A DNA stretch of 64,000 nt from Syntrophorhabdaceae bacterium PtaU1.Bin034 (GTDB taxonomy: Bacteria > Desulfobacterota_G > Syntrophorhabdia > Syntrophorhabdales > WCHB1-27). How positions within the stretch are numbered: the first letter of the stretch is position 1; every line of letters starts with the position of its first letter. Of this stretch, positions 14,464 to 23,667 are shown one piece after another. The position numbers and the translations under genes are program-made. Under the pieces are notes generated by a model. The model was given only the letters and a program-made list of their open reading frames with translations, was not told the origin of the DNA and searched no databases. The DNA lies in contig MVRP01000002.1 of the NCBI GenBank assembly GCA_002067405.1, forward strand, positions 73,430-137,429. The letters run 5' to 3'.

Positions 14464-15645
14464 TCACCTCCCGAATATTGTAACGTTTCCGTAAAGGCCA
14501 ACACCGCCAACGTTATGAACAAGGCCTATATCAGGGTCACCCGGAACCTGCATCGGGCCGGCCTCTGCGCGGAGCTGAAGGACTATAGTACGCATCTGGG
14601 ATCCGCCGGTTGCGCCGATCGGATGTCCTTTTGAAAGAAGACCGCCGTCAACATTGACCGGAATTCTTCCTTCCTTGTAGGTCGCCTTTTCACGGATCAA
14701 CTGCTTGCCTTCACCCATTGGGGCAAAACCCAGGCCCTCATAAGCCATTATTTCAGCGATCGTGAAGCAGTCGTGAACTTCCGCGACCTTAATATCCTTT
14801 GATGTGACACCTGCCATTTTGTACGCCTGCTCCGCTGCTTTGTAGCCGACGCTCAAACCCTTGGAGAAATCGGGCCTTGCCGCCATGTTAACGGCCTCGG
14901 AAGCGGCGCCGATGCCTATTATCCAGACAGGTTTCTTGGAGAAAGCCTTGGCCTTTTCTTTATTGGCGAGGATGACGCAGGAACTGCCGTCTGCATTGGC
15001 GCATGCATCACCAACCCTGATGGGCCACGCAACCGGAGCAGCCATCTTTGCCTCGGGATTGTTCGGGTCGAAGTCTGCTGCCTTAACGCCTTTCCTGTAG
15101 ACGGCCCTCTCATTGATCGTGCCGTAGCTGGCCGACTTCAGCCGCACATCTCTCAGGTCGTCGTGGGTGAGGCCGTTTTTCGCCATGTAGGCCTGGGCAT
15201 ACAAAGCGTAATAAGCAGGCATCATCGTGCCAAAGGGCGCCTCCCACTGGATGTCCGCGCCTCTCCCCATCCTTTCCTGCGATTCTGCCGAGGTGATCTC
15301 GGACATCTTCTGAAATCCCAGCACTACAACGACATCATGGAGTCCGGCCTTGATCATGCTGTAGCCTACCTTCACTCCCGCGCTGCTTGATGAACAGACG
15401 GTCTCGACATAGAAGGTCGGCTGTGGGATCAGGCCGAGATACTCGGCAAGGACACCGGCAGGCGATCTCTGCTTGTCGTACTCAGGAGCCGAGCAGAAGA
15501 CGGAGGCATCCACATCCTTCTGGGTAATGCCGGCATCCTGCATTGCCTCCCTGAAGGCCTCAAATGCCAGCTCACGGATGGATCCTTCGTAGCCCCTGAC
15601 GAATGAGCTTTGACCCACACCAATTACTGCAACATCTTTTTCCAT
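14464..15645 (-). CDS. SCP2-type thiolase / acetyl-CoA acetyltransferase family
   Basis: A 393-aa thiolase-fold enzyme. Nucleophile C84 lies in ETVCSSSSAG, and the C-terminal catalytic elements EVHDCFT and SKGHPIGATG are present. It is of the non-decarboxylating SCP2/DitF class that pairs with DUF35 proteins. It probably cleaves or condenses a beta-ketoacyl-CoA (or beta-hydroxyacyl-CoA in aldolase-like members). Close to the benzoyl-CoA genes but on the opposite strand, it could serve ring-derived acyl-CoA oxidation; that is inference. AGGAGGGG precedes the ATG, 21 nt downstream of mltG. Confidence 0.88.
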   Translation of the reverse strand: MEKDVAVIGVGQSSFVRGYEGSIRELAFEAFREAMQDAGITQKDVDASVFCSAPEYDKQRSPAGVLAEYLGLIPQPTFYVETVCSSSSAGVKVGYSMIKAGLHDVVVVLGFQKMSEITSAESQERMGRGADIQWEAPFGTMMPAYYALYAQAYMAKNGLTHDDLRDVRLKSASYGTINERAVYRKGVKAADFDPNNPEAKMAAPVAWPIRVGDACANADGSSCVILANKEKAKAFSKKPVWIIGIGAASEAVNMAARPDFSKGLSVGYKAAEQAYKMAGVTSKDIKVAEVHDCFTIAEIMAYEGLGFAPMGEGKQLIREKATYKEGRIPVNVDGGLLSKGHPIGATGGSQMRTIVLQLRAEAGPMQVPGDPDIGLVHNVGGVGLYGNVTIFGR

Positions 15646-15666
15646 AAACCCCTCCTTCGTCTTTTG

Positions 15667-16674
15667 TTATTGTTTTCTGCTTTTGTTTTTTTGATATATC
15701 AGCACAAAATGATTGTGTTGCTCTATTGTTTTTGAAAAGACGTGACTTCCATCGTTTCTCGATACGAAATAAAGAACATCGCTCTGCTGTGGATAGAGGG
15801 CCGCAATGATTGAACTTCTTGAAGGACTGCAGATGGGCCCCTTCGGAAGTCCTTTCAGCTTGTACGTGTTATACGGGGTGTCGGATGAAAGATCGGCTTT
15901 TTTAAGATCCCTGTTAAAGCTTCCGAGGCCGTAGATCACGGTGGGGTCTGCATCCAACGTCATCCCGAGCCGAAGTCTGTTGTGAAATACGGCGGAGATC
16001 AGTTTCTTTTCCTCCTCCAGTTTCGCCTCTTTTTCGATAATGGAGGCAAGGGAGAGGACCTGGAGCATACTCATGCGCAGTTCCTGCATCCTTTGTTTTA
16101 TATCTTCTTTTTCAAGAAATTTAAAGGTTCGCTGGACTATTTTTTCGAGAAATTCATCGACTTCGGTCTCTTTGCTGAAGAAGTAGGTATCGGGAGCCAG
16201 AAAGCCTTCGAGCGAGTCTGCGGGGATAGCGAGCTTCTTCAAAAAATCCTGCTTGCTCGCCAATTGAAGAAATGCTTTGGAGTCCATGATTCCTGCCTTC
16301 TCAATCACGTCGCCGATAGTGTAAAGTGTATAACCTTCCACGATTCTCAGGGTATACACTTTCCTGTCACCGTTGGCCATTTTTTTTGCTATATCAAAAA
16401 CAGACATGTTCTTCGAGAGCTCGTATTCCCCTGCGACGACACGGCCCCGGTAGAACAAAAGCGAGCCAAACAGAAAAAGGTATCTGGAACTGACCAGGTT
16501 CTCCTGTTCCAGATGCTGTGCAATAGTACTGATCTTTGTTCCTTTCTTCACGACAAAGCTGCTCGGCGTATCGCCGTGATTTCGTTGGCCGCACGACCAA
16601 ATGAAGGGTTGCACGATAAGGAGGATCAGAACGGTGAGAACGACAAGCCGCCGCTTACCCCCGGTCCTGAGCAT
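15667..16674 (-). CDS. mltG: endolytic murein transglycosylase MltG
   Basis: A 335-aa inner-membrane-anchored enzyme that cuts nascent glycan strands and sets their length. One N-terminal membrane segment (residues 10-26) precedes a LysM-like region and the YceG catalytic domain. The catalytic Glu lies in LASIIEKEA (about E214-E216). The family signatures NRLRLGMTLDADPTVIYG and DTPYNTY...GLPKGPI are present. The start overlaps the end of ruvX by 20 nt, a common pairing. A cysteine after the membrane segment (IWSCGQ) might allow lipidation, but the fit to a lipobox is poor. Confidence 0.94.
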   Translation of the reverse strand: MLRTGGKRRLVVLTVLILLIVQPFIWSCGQRNHGDTPSSFVVKKGTKISTIAQHLEQENLVSSRYLFLFGSLLFYRGRVVAGEYELSKNMSVFDIAKKMANGDRKVYTLRIVEGYTLYTIGDVIEKAGIMDSKAFLQLASKQDFLKKLAIPADSLEGFLAPDTYFFSKETEVDEFLEKIVQRTFKFLEKEDIKQRMQELRMSMLQVLSLASIIEKEAKLEEEKKLISAVFHNRLRLGMTLDADPTVIYGLGSFNRDLKKADLSSDTPYNTYKLKGLPKGPICSPSRSSIIAALYPQQSDVLYFVSRNDGSHVFSKTIEQHNHFVLIYQKNKSRKQ

Positions 16675-17089
16675 CCAGGTATCCCTGCAGAATAATCTGG
16701 GCGGCCATGATGTCGATCATCCCTCTGCGTTTTTTTCTCCTTATCGACGCCATATCAAAAATCCGATGGGCCTCATCCGTGGTAAACCTCTCATCCCACA
16801 AATCCACAGGAAGCCCGGTCGCCCGCCTGATACTCTCTGCAAACTGCTCAATCAGCTGTGCCTTGGGACCCAGTGATCCGTCCAGGTTTTTTGGCAGTCC
16901 CACGACGATACGCGACACTTCAAACTGCTGCACAACTTCCTTTATTGCAGCGATATCTTTGCTTTGAGAGCCAGTGGTAGTGTAGAGCTTTAACCCTTGG
17001 GCTATCTTGCCGCCGGCATCCGATAAAGCGATGCCGATTCTCTTTTCCCCGACATCAAGACCTAATACCCGCACCGTAAAGGGTAGCAT
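16655..17089 (-). CDS. ruvX: putative pre-16S rRNA nuclease / Holliday junction resolvase-like YqgF
   Basis: A 144-aa RNase H-fold protein. It opens with GLDVGEKRIGIALSD (catalytic D12). VVGLPKNLDGS, WDERFTT and DIMAAQIIL supply the remaining acidic residues. The family trims the 5' end of 16S rRNA and is also called RuvX. It is the first gene of the minus-strand operon with mltG, thiolase and DUF35. Confidence 0.94.
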   Translation of the reverse strand: MLPFTVRVLGLDVGEKRIGIALSDAGGKIAQGLKLYTTTGSQSKDIAAIKEVVQQFEVSRIVVGLPKNLDGSLGPKAQLIEQFAESIRRATGLPVDLWDERFTTDEAHRIFDMASIRRKKRRGMIDIMAAQIILQGYLDAQDRG

Positions 17090-17359
17090 AACGACTGTTT
17101 TACTTCAATGATAAAAGCATTTTGGCCCAGTCTGGTGCATTCAGGGACCATCACCCGGACGGGTACAAGCTGCTCCTCTCGAAACCGTGACTGGAAGAAA
17201 CGCACGGAACGGTTAGCGGCAGCCGGGAAGGAGCGTAAATGGAAAACAATGATGTTGGCGCCTCTCTCAAGGTTAAGGAGCTTTGTGACTATGTACCATG
17301 AAATTATCCTCCCAATCCGAATCCTATCCGCTTGAATGGGCCCGTGCTCTACCGCTTCT

Positions 17360-17409
17360 CCCGTAATAAGGGCATTTGCCACCCGGCAACACCGGCCCGG
17401 CATTACGGG
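17360..17409. repeat. inverted repeat upstream of the aromatic operon
   Basis: CCCGTAAT at 17360-17367 and ATTACGGG at 17402-17409, 34 nt apart, about 80 nt upstream of the operon promoter. Possibly a looped operator or an untranscribed activator site. The remainder of the 492-nt gap 17090-17581 shows no gene. Confidence 0.4.
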
Positions 17410-17490
17410 CATTCTGAATCTAACTTGTCGCTTCGCCGCGGGAATTGGCGTTTTCGGGATATTCGGCCTTTTTGTGGGGCTTTTTTTGTC

Positions 17491-17519
17491 TTGACATAAA
17501 TTTCTATTGTAGCTAAAAT
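17491..17519 (+). promoter_or_regulatory. sigma-70 promoter of the SDR-had-oah operon
   Basis: TTGACA-17-TAAAAT, near consensus, 62 nt before the first ATG. Confidence 0.82.
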
Positions 17520-17581
17520 TTGCTCCATACGTTCTATATTTTGTAAAAATTTTCACAAGTAAAAAACTAGAGAGGTCGCCC

Positions 17582-18334
17582 ATGAAACTAGAAGGAAGAA
17601 ATGCAGTCGTAACCGGCGGCGGTAGAGGCGTGGGAAGGGCAATCAGTATTGCTCTGGCGGCGGAGGGCGCCAACGTTACGGTTAACTACGCAGGCCGCCA
17701 GCAGCCGGCCGAGGAAGTAGTTGGAATTATACAGGGCATGGGTAGAAAAGCGGTTGCCGTCCAAGGTGACGTGGCCAAGTGGGAAGACGCCCAGAAGATC
17801 GTCGACACGTGTGCACAGAACTTTGGATCTGTCGACATCCTTATTAACAACGCAGGCATATCGAAACCGGCCATGCTTCACAAACTGAGCGACGAGGTGT
17901 GGGACGAGGTCGTCAACATTCAGATGAAGGGTCCGTGGCACATGATAAAGGCCGCTTCAAAGTACTTCATGGAAAAGAAGTACGGTCGCATTGTAAATGT
18001 TACGTCTGTTGCAGGTATGGTTGGTACCACCGGACAGATCCACTATGCGGCAGCGAAAGGCGGGGTGGTGACGTTGACGAAATCGGCCGCAAGAGAGCTT
18101 GCCCGCTACAACGTCACATGTAACTGTATATCCCTTGGAATCGTGACCACAGAAATGACGACGACACTGCAGCAGGACGAAAAGATGAGGGATATCTATC
18201 TCAGGCGCATCCTTCTGAACAAATACGCTGAACCCGAGGATGTTTCTCCTGCCTTCGTCTTCTTCTCTTCGGACGACGCACGTTATATCACCGGGCAGGT
18301 ACTGCCGGTGGACGGCGGCTACGGGATGACGTAA
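17582..18334 (+). CDS. short-chain dehydrogenase/reductase (3-oxoacyl reductase-like)
   Basis: A 250-aa classical SDR. Cofactor loop TGGGRGVG (11-18), NNAG (89-92) and catalytic S142, Y155, K159 (YAAAK). It ends with the FabG-like GQVLPVDGGYGMT. It heads the operon with had and oah, so it probably handles a hydroxyacyl-CoA/oxoacyl-CoA step of aromatic or alicyclic acid breakdown, such as after ring opening. The FabG-like sequence alone does not fix the substrate. Confidence 0.88.
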   Translation: MKLEGRNAVVTGGGRGVGRAISIALAAEGANVTVNYAGRQQPAEEVVGIIQGMGRKAVAVQGDVAKWEDAQKIVDTCAQNFGSVDILINNAGISKPAMLHKLSDEVWDEVVNIQMKGPWHMIKAASKYFMEKKYGRIVNVTSVAGMVGTTGQIHYAAAKGGVVTLTKSAARELARYNVTCNCISLGIVTTEMTTTLQQDEKMRDIYLRRILLNKYAEPEDVSPAFVFFSSDDARYITGQVLPVDGGYGMT

Positions 18335-18387
18335 AACGGGGCGATCTATAACGAATAGGCGGAAATAAAAACATTGGAGGTGTCGGA

Positions 18388-19497
18388 ATGGCTGATATAC
18401 CAAACGTAATTAAGCAGTGGCAGATGGTGCAACCAACTGTGTTCAACAGAGAAACCAAGGAGACGACGCCCGGCAAACTGGCCGTCGCGGAAATCCCGGT
18501 TCCTGAGCTTAAAGAGGGTGAGGTCCTCGTGCAGGTTGCAGGTTGTGGCGTATGTCACACCGACCTGGGGTATTTTTATGACGGTGTTCCCACTGTCAGC
18601 AAGCCCCCGCTGGCCCTCGGACATGAGATTGCCGGTACGGTTATCGCTGGCGATCCTGCATGGGTTGGAAAAGAAGTTATCATCCCTGCAGTTATGCCGT
18701 GCAGGAAATGCATCCTTTGCAAGACCGGAAGAGGCAACAGGTGCCTCGCTCAGAAGATGCCCGGTAATTCCATCGGCGTCTATGGTGGCTTTGCAAGCCA
18801 CATCGTCGTTCCATCCATCGATCTTTGTTTTGTTGGGGACAAGAAAGGCTATAAGCTGGAGCAGCTGGCCGTGGTTGCCGACGCAGTGACAACACCCTAT
18901 CAGGCAGCCAAAAGGGCAGATTTACAGCCCGGCGACAACGTCATCATTATCGGGGCCACCGGAGGCGTGGGAGTGTATATGGCTCAGATGGTCAAGGCAC
19001 TCGGAGCAAGATCAGTCATAGGTATTGCCCGGAACCCCCAGAAGCTGCAGAGAGCGTTGAACTTTGGCTGCGACCACGTTATCAGCACGCTGGATAAGAC
19101 GAACAAGGACATCGTAGGCGAGTGGAGGAACTACTGCAAGACGAAAGGCCTTGATCAGGCAGGGTGGAAGATCTTTGAGGTTACGGGATCGAAAGCCGGG
19201 CAGGAATTGGCCCTCGATCTTCTCTCGTTTGTCGGCAAACTCATCCTTGTCGGTTTCGGCATGGCAAAGAGCGAGTACATGTTCTCGAAACTGATGGCGT
19301 TTGACGCCGAAGTCATTGGAACCTGGGGCTGCCTCCCCGAGTACTATCCTATCGTCCTGGATATGGTGCTGAACAAGAAGATTCTCATTGATCCGTTCGT
19401 CGACGTAAGACCCATGAGCACCATCGCGGCGACATTCGATGAGATTCACAAAGCTGGATCCCCTGAAAAGAGGGTTGTGTTGACGCCAGATTTCTAA
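18388..19497 (+). CDS. had: 6-hydroxycyclohex-1-ene-1-carbonyl-CoA dehydrogenase
   Basis: A 369-aa zinc-dependent alcohol dehydrogenase (MDR fold) that oxidises the 6-hydroxy intermediate of benzoyl-CoA degradation to 6-oxocyclohex-1-ene-1-carbonyl-CoA (Had/BamQ). Catalytic zinc ligands lie in CGVCHTD (residues 53-59) and GHE. The structural zinc site is CRKCILCKTGRGNRC, and the NAD motif is GATGGVGVYMAQ. Assignment rests on the MDR features together with the adjacent, highly characteristic oah gene. It starts behind GGAGG, 53 nt after the SDR. Confidence 0.92.
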   Translation: MADIPNVIKQWQMVQPTVFNRETKETTPGKLAVAEIPVPELKEGEVLVQVAGCGVCHTDLGYFYDGVPTVSKPPLALGHEIAGTVIAGDPAWVGKEVIIPAVMPCRKCILCKTGRGNRCLAQKMPGNSIGVYGGFASHIVVPSIDLCFVGDKKGYKLEQLAVVADAVTTPYQAAKRADLQPGDNVIIIGATGGVGVYMAQMVKALGARSVIGIARNPQKLQRALNFGCDHVISTLDKTNKDIVGEWRNYCKTKGLDQAGWKIFEVTGSKAGQELALDLLSFVGKLILVGFGMAKSEYMFSKLMAFDAEVIGTWGCLPEYYPIVLDMVLNKKILIDPFVDVRPMSTIAATFDEIHKAGSPEKRVVLTPDF

Positions 19498-19527
19498 TGC
19501 CATTAAAAAACTATTAGGAGGAAGATT

Positions 19528-20676
19528 ATGTCATTAAGTTGGATGCCTAGAGAACACGGATTGAAGGATCACAGCAGACATACGTCACAGTGGTGGGGCA
19601 CGCAGGCTCCGTGCACCGTGTACGAGAAGAAACCCTTGACAGACCCGAAAGGCAACGTAGTTCCCGGGCTGTACGTGGCATGGATTACGCTCAACAATCC
19701 TGCTCAGTACAACTCCTATACCACGGAGATGGTGAAGGGCGTTATCGCCGGTTTTGAAAATTCTTCTACCGACCGCGAAGTCGTAGCAACAGTTTTCACC
19801 GGCACGGGCCCGAACGCGTTCTGCACGGGCGGCAACACGAAAGAGTACTCCGAATATTACAGCATGAGACCCGAAGAGTACGGCGCGTACATGGAACTTT
19901 TCAACAACATGGTCGACTCCATCCTTATGTGTAAAAAACCGGTTATTTGCCGGGTAAACGGCATGAGAGTTGCCGGCGGCCAGGAAATCGGCCTCGCCTG
20001 CGACCTCGCCGTTGCATCTGACCTCGCCATTTTTGGTCAGGCAGGTCCTCGCCACGGTTCAGCCCCGGTTGGCGGGTCGTCAGACTTCCTCCCGTGGTTC
20101 CTTACCGCTGAAGATGCGATGTGGAACTGCGTAAGCTGCGAAATGTGGTCCGCATACAAGATGAAGGCCAAGAACCTGATCTCCAGGGCCCTGCCTGTCC
20201 TGAAGGACGACAAGGGCAACTGGGTCAGGAACCCGCAGGTCATTACCGACACCTTCGTAAAGGACGGCGAGATCGTGTATGGCGAGTACAAAACCGGCGA
20301 CGAGGCCAAACAGGCACGGGCATGGGTAAATGAGAAACTGAAGAATAACGACTATGATTTTTCACTGATCGACGCAGAAGTAAACAGGATCGTCTGGGTC
20401 TTCGCAAATCTGTTCCCCGGTTGCTTGATGAAATCCATTGATGGCATCAGGCAGAAGAAGAAGTCATACTGGGATGTGATGAAGAACGATCACAGATACT
20501 GGCTGGCAACGAACATGATGGGCGAGGCATTCCTCGGTTTCGGCGCTTTCAACACGAAGAAGATCACCGGGGTCGATACCATCGACTTCATCAAGAACCG
20601 CCAGCTTATCGCTCAGGGCGCCCTGAACAACGAAGAGTACATGGAACAGGTTATGGGGAAACCGCAGGCGAAGTAG
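19528..20676 (+). CDS. oah: 6-oxocyclohex-1-ene-1-carbonyl-CoA hydrolase (ring cleavage)
   Basis: A 382-aa crotonase-fold enzyme (Oah/BamA) that hydrates and hydrolytically opens the ring to 3-hydroxypimelyl-CoA. It is longer than ordinary enoyl-CoA hydratases, with the family N terminus (LSWMPREHGLKDH) and the conserved segments AQYNSYTTEMVKG, CTGGNTKEYSEYY, RVAGGQEIGLACDLAVASD and GQAGPRHGSAPVGGSSDFL. BamA is the usual marker for anaerobic monoaromatic degradation. It follows had by 30 nt behind AGGAGGA and is closed by a strong terminator. Confidence 0.95.
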   Translation: MSLSWMPREHGLKDHSRHTSQWWGTQAPCTVYEKKPLTDPKGNVVPGLYVAWITLNNPAQYNSYTTEMVKGVIAGFENSSTDREVVATVFTGTGPNAFCTGGNTKEYSEYYSMRPEEYGAYMELFNNMVDSILMCKKPVICRVNGMRVAGGQEIGLACDLAVASDLAIFGQAGPRHGSAPVGGSSDFLPWFLTAEDAMWNCVSCEMWSAYKMKAKNLISRALPVLKDDKGNWVRNPQVITDTFVKDGEIVYGEYKTGDEAKQARAWVNEKLKNNDYDFSLIDAEVNRIVWVFANLFPGCLMKSIDGIRQKKKSYWDVMKNDHRYWLATNMMGEAFLGFGAFNTKKITGVDTIDFIKNRQLIAQGALNNEEYMEQVMGKPQAK

Positions 20677-20701
20677 TTGCACACATAGCAATAGCACCAC
20701 C

Positions 20702-20732
20702 ATAGGGGGGCTTTTGCTCCCCTATTTTTTTT
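20702..20732 (+). terminator. rho-independent terminator after oah
   Basis: A 10-bp stem (ATAGGGGGGC with GCTCCCCTAT, one G-U pair), TTTT loop, and an eight-T tail. Confidence 0.95.
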
Positions 20733-20902
20733 ACTGCCTTTTGACGCAAGCACCTTAGGCCAAATAGCCGATGAGTGCTAAAAACTGCTGGAATTATAAG
20801 TCGAAACTGTGATAAAAGTTGGTATCGACATCGTACTTTAAGCACTGCTAAGGATCCCGTACGCGGGGTTGCAATTCATACTATCAGAAAGGGGGATTTC
20901 TC

Positions 20903-21673
20903 ATGGCTTTCAACTCGATTACCTATGAAAAGAAAAACAAAGTGGCAACTATCACGCTTAACACGCCTCCGCTCAACTGGCTTACCATCTCAATGATGAA
21001 AGAGATCAACCAGGTGCTTGTAGAAGTGAAAAACGACCCATCCATACAATTGCTGGTTTTTGACCACTCGGGCGAGAAAGCATTTTCGGCAGGTGTCGAC
21101 GTCGCGGACCATACAGAAGATAAAGTGGACGAGATGATCGCGGTTTTTCACGGAATGTTCCGCCTCATGGTTGAGATCGATATCCCGACCGTCGCTGTTG
21201 TGAACGGTGTTGCAGCCGGAGGAGGATGCGAGGTGATTGCATTCTGCGATATGGTCATTGCCTCCGAGAAATCACGTATCGGCCAGCCGGAAATCGCTGT
21301 CGGTGTTTTTCCGCCTGTTGCGGCTGCATGGTTTCCGAAAATCATCGGCCTCAAAAAGACCTACGAGCTTCTGCTCACCGGTAAGATGGTCACCGCAAAA
21401 GAGGCGGAAGCCATCGGTCTTGTCAATGCAGTTATCCCCAACGAGAATTTCAGAGAAGGGGTCGACAAATTCCTCGGTGAGTTGCTGAACAAGAGCCGCC
21501 CTGTTGCTATGTGGACGAAACGGGCGATCAAGGCCGGGCTGAGCCTCGATTTTGCGCAGGCATTGAAGGCATCGGAGATCATTTATCTCCACGGCTGCAT
21601 GGCGACAAAGGATGCGAAAGAAGGCATCGCTGCCTTCATGGAAAAGAGAAAAGCCGTGTGGAAGGATGAGTAA
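20903..21673 (+). CDS. dch: cyclohexa-1,5-diene-1-carbonyl-CoA hydratase (probable)
   Basis: A 256-aa crotonase-family protein with oxyanion-hole segments FSAGVDVADH and GVAAGGGCEVIAFCD, and IGQPEIAVGVFPP. Dch/BamR adds water to the dienoyl-CoA made by benzoyl-CoA reductase, the step before Had. The assignment fits the truncated N-terminal pattern (TLNTPPLNWL), the size and the neighbours; a generic enoyl-CoA hydratase cannot be excluded. A strong terminator separates it from oah, so it needs its own promoter in 20734-20902, where I see none convincing. It is followed by an M24 peptidase gene 9 nt later. Confidence 0.82.
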   Translation: MAFNSITYEKKNKVATITLNTPPLNWLTISMMKEINQVLVEVKNDPSIQLLVFDHSGEKAFSAGVDVADHTEDKVDEMIAVFHGMFRLMVEIDIPTVAVVNGVAAGGGCEVIAFCDMVIASEKSRIGQPEIAVGVFPPVAAAWFPKIIGLKKTYELLLTGKMVTAKEAEAIGLVNAVIPNENFREGVDKFLGELLNKSRPVAMWTKRAIKAGLSLDFAQALKASEIIYLHGCMATKDAKEGIAAFMEKRKAVWKDE

Positions 21674-21682
21674 AAGAGCACC

Positions 21683-22855
21683 ATGCTGTTTACCCCGAAA
21701 GAAGAGATTCAGAACAGGATAGACAGGTTAAGACCATTAATTGAAAAGGCCTCTCTCGACGGGGCCTTTTTTCATTATAAAATCGATTACTTTTACCTGT
21801 CGGGCACGATGCAGGACGGCTTTCTTTTTGTTCCGCTCGATAGTGAACCGGTGCTTTTTGTGAAAAGGGAGCTGAAAAGGGCCAGGAGGGAGTCCCCCCT
21901 TAAAGAAGTGATCCCGATACGAACGCTTGAGGAGACAAAGACTCATACGCGGGGGATGAAGCGGATCGGATTGCAGCTGGACGTGATGCCGTACAATATG
22001 GTGATGAAATATAAGGAACTTCTTCCCGAAGCTGAGTTCATCAATGTGTCGCCGCTGACAAAGACGATCAGGAAAAAGAAGTCGCCCTTTGAAATAAAGA
22101 TAATGGAGAAGGCGGCCGCAATTGCCAGGAAGGTGTATGAGCGGGTCCCCGAGATTCTGCATGAGGGGATGAGTGAAATTGAACTGGGCGGACTCATGGA
22201 GTCCTACGCGAAGCCCTTGGGACACGAGGGGCTTTTGCGCATGCGCTCTCTCAACTATGAGCCCTATACCTGGCACATACTCAGCGGTCGCACAGGCAGT
22301 ATTGTGAGTCAATCCGATTCGCCTATGGGTGGCCTCGGGCTTTCGCCGGCTTTTCCGGTAGGCGCGAGCCTGAAAAAGATGCGAAAAGGCGAGCCTATCC
22401 TGGTGGATTTCGGGATAAGCTACCATGGCTACCACATGGACCTCACAAGAATGTATGCAATCGGCTATATGCCCGAAGAGTTTGTCCGGGCCTACGAGGT
22501 CTGTAGGGATATACACAATCGGGTGCTTGGCGCCGCCCTTACGGGAATGACAGCGTCCGATCTGTTCTACTATTCCAAGGAGTTGGCGCACGATGCGGGG
22601 TTCGGGGCCTATTATCTGGGCTACGATCATCATAAGGTCAGTTTTCTGGGTCACGGTATAGGCGTTGAACTCAGTGAATTTCCTTTTATCGCCCCGCGGC
22701 ATGATTATCCCATAGAAGAGGGCATGACCTTCGCCCTTGAACCAAAGATGGTTCTTCCAAGGAAGGGTGCAAGCGGTATAGAAAACACGGTCGTTATAGA
22801 AAGAGGTGGTTACCGGATTCTGTCGGACGTAAACGATAGTATCATCGTTGTATGA
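21683..22855 (+). CDS. M24-family metallopeptidase (Xaa-Pro peptidase-like)
   Basis: A 390-aa creatinase/prolidase-fold protein. The C-terminal pita-bread domain carries the dinuclear metal ligands: D in VDFGISYHGYHMD, D of MDLTR, H of GHGIGVELSE, E of LEPKM and E of GIENTVV. It probably removes N-terminal residues preceding proline. It lies between dch and a TIM-barrel gene, with an ATGA overlap at its end. A second M24 gene is at 25941, so the two may differ in substrate. Confidence 0.88.
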   Translation: MLFTPKEEIQNRIDRLRPLIEKASLDGAFFHYKIDYFYLSGTMQDGFLFVPLDSEPVLFVKRELKRARRESPLKEVIPIRTLEETKTHTRGMKRIGLQLDVMPYNMVMKYKELLPEAEFINVSPLTKTIRKKKSPFEIKIMEKAAAIARKVYERVPEILHEGMSEIELGGLMESYAKPLGHEGLLRMRSLNYEPYTWHILSGRTGSIVSQSDSPMGGLGLSPAFPVGASLKKMRKGEPILVDFGISYHGYHMDLTRMYAIGYMPEEFVRAYEVCRDIHNRVLGAALTGMTASDLFYYSKELAHDAGFGAYYLGYDHHKVSFLGHGIGVELSEFPFIAPRHDYPIEEGMTFALEPKMVLPRKGASGIENTVVIERGGYRILSDVNDSIIVV

Positions 22856-23667
22856 AAATCCTCTTTTCAACCGGCTCTCTCTTCTATCTGCCCTTGAAAG
22901 AGATTTTTCTCATCGCCAGAGATGCCGGCTTCGACGGGTGTGATCTTGTGGTCCAAAGCCACCTCGATGACCCTTACTATAAAGAAACGCTGCACGAATG
23001 TATTCAGATCCTGCCTGTTTTTGCAATGCACACGCCTTTCCTGAGACTGACGTCATGGGGCAACCAAATCGAAGCGCTTATCAAGTGTATAGAGGTGGCG
23101 AAGGAATTCGGGATAGGAGTGGTCAACTTCCATCCTCCCTCATGGTTTTCGATGGAGATAGGTTTCCTGAAGTGGTTCAGGGGGATAAAGGATTTCCAAA
23201 GAGAGCTCAGGTGTGAGCCAGTCTTTCTTGCCCTCGAGAACATGCCTCTTCTCGCCAAGAGCACGAAAATCAATACGTATGTGCTGAATACCATTGATGA
23301 AATAATCAGGTTCGGGTCACAGAGGAATCTGTATTTTACCCTGGATACGACACACGCGGCGACCACGGGCCACGATATCATCCCCACATTTCTCAATCTT
23401 TATAAGACAGGAAGACTAATGCATGTTCATCTCAGCGACTATTCCCGCATAGGCAGTCACCTTTTTCCCGGTTCCGGGAGCTTACCGATTGTGAAGCTCC
23501 TGAATACAATGAGGAAAATGGGCTATAATCAGGCGATCAGCCTTGAAGTATCTCCAATGCAGCTGCCTTCTGCGGCTTTGCCCCTGAAGAAGGTTCTCTG
23601 GTATGCAGCATCCTTTCTCAAGATGCATGCAGGAAATGAGCTTCAGGAAGGGGAAGAGCGTGGCTAA
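22852..23667 (+). CDS. sugar-phosphate isomerase/epimerase-like TIM barrel
   Basis: A 271-aa member of the AP-endonuclease-2/xylose-isomerase-like fold. Metal-binding positions are recognisable in MHTPF, VNFHPPS, ALENMP, TLDTTHA and HVHLSDYS...H and SLEVSP. The exact reaction is unknown; relatives include endonuclease IV, sugar epimerases and hydroxypyruvate isomerase. The start overlaps the preceding stop (ATGA) and the end overlaps the radA start by 8 nt, so it is tightly coupled. Confidence 0.85.
   Translation: MKILFSTGSLFYLPLKEIFLIARDAGFDGCDLVVQSHLDDPYYKETLHECIQILPVFAMHTPFLRLTSWGNQIEALIKCIEVAKEFGIGVVNFHPPSWFSMEIGFLKWFRGIKDFQRELRCEPVFLALENMPLLAKSTKINTYVLNTIDEIIRFGSQRNLYFTLDTTHAATTGHDIIPTFLNLYKTGRLMHVHLSDYSRIGSHLFPGSGSLPIVKLLNTMRKMGYNQAISLEVSPMQLPSAALPLKKVLWYAASFLKMHAGNELQEGEERG

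Noticed and set aside
21737..22870. 377-codon minus-strand frame
   Set aside because: Fully antisense to the M24 peptidase gene, which has intact metal-binding motifs.
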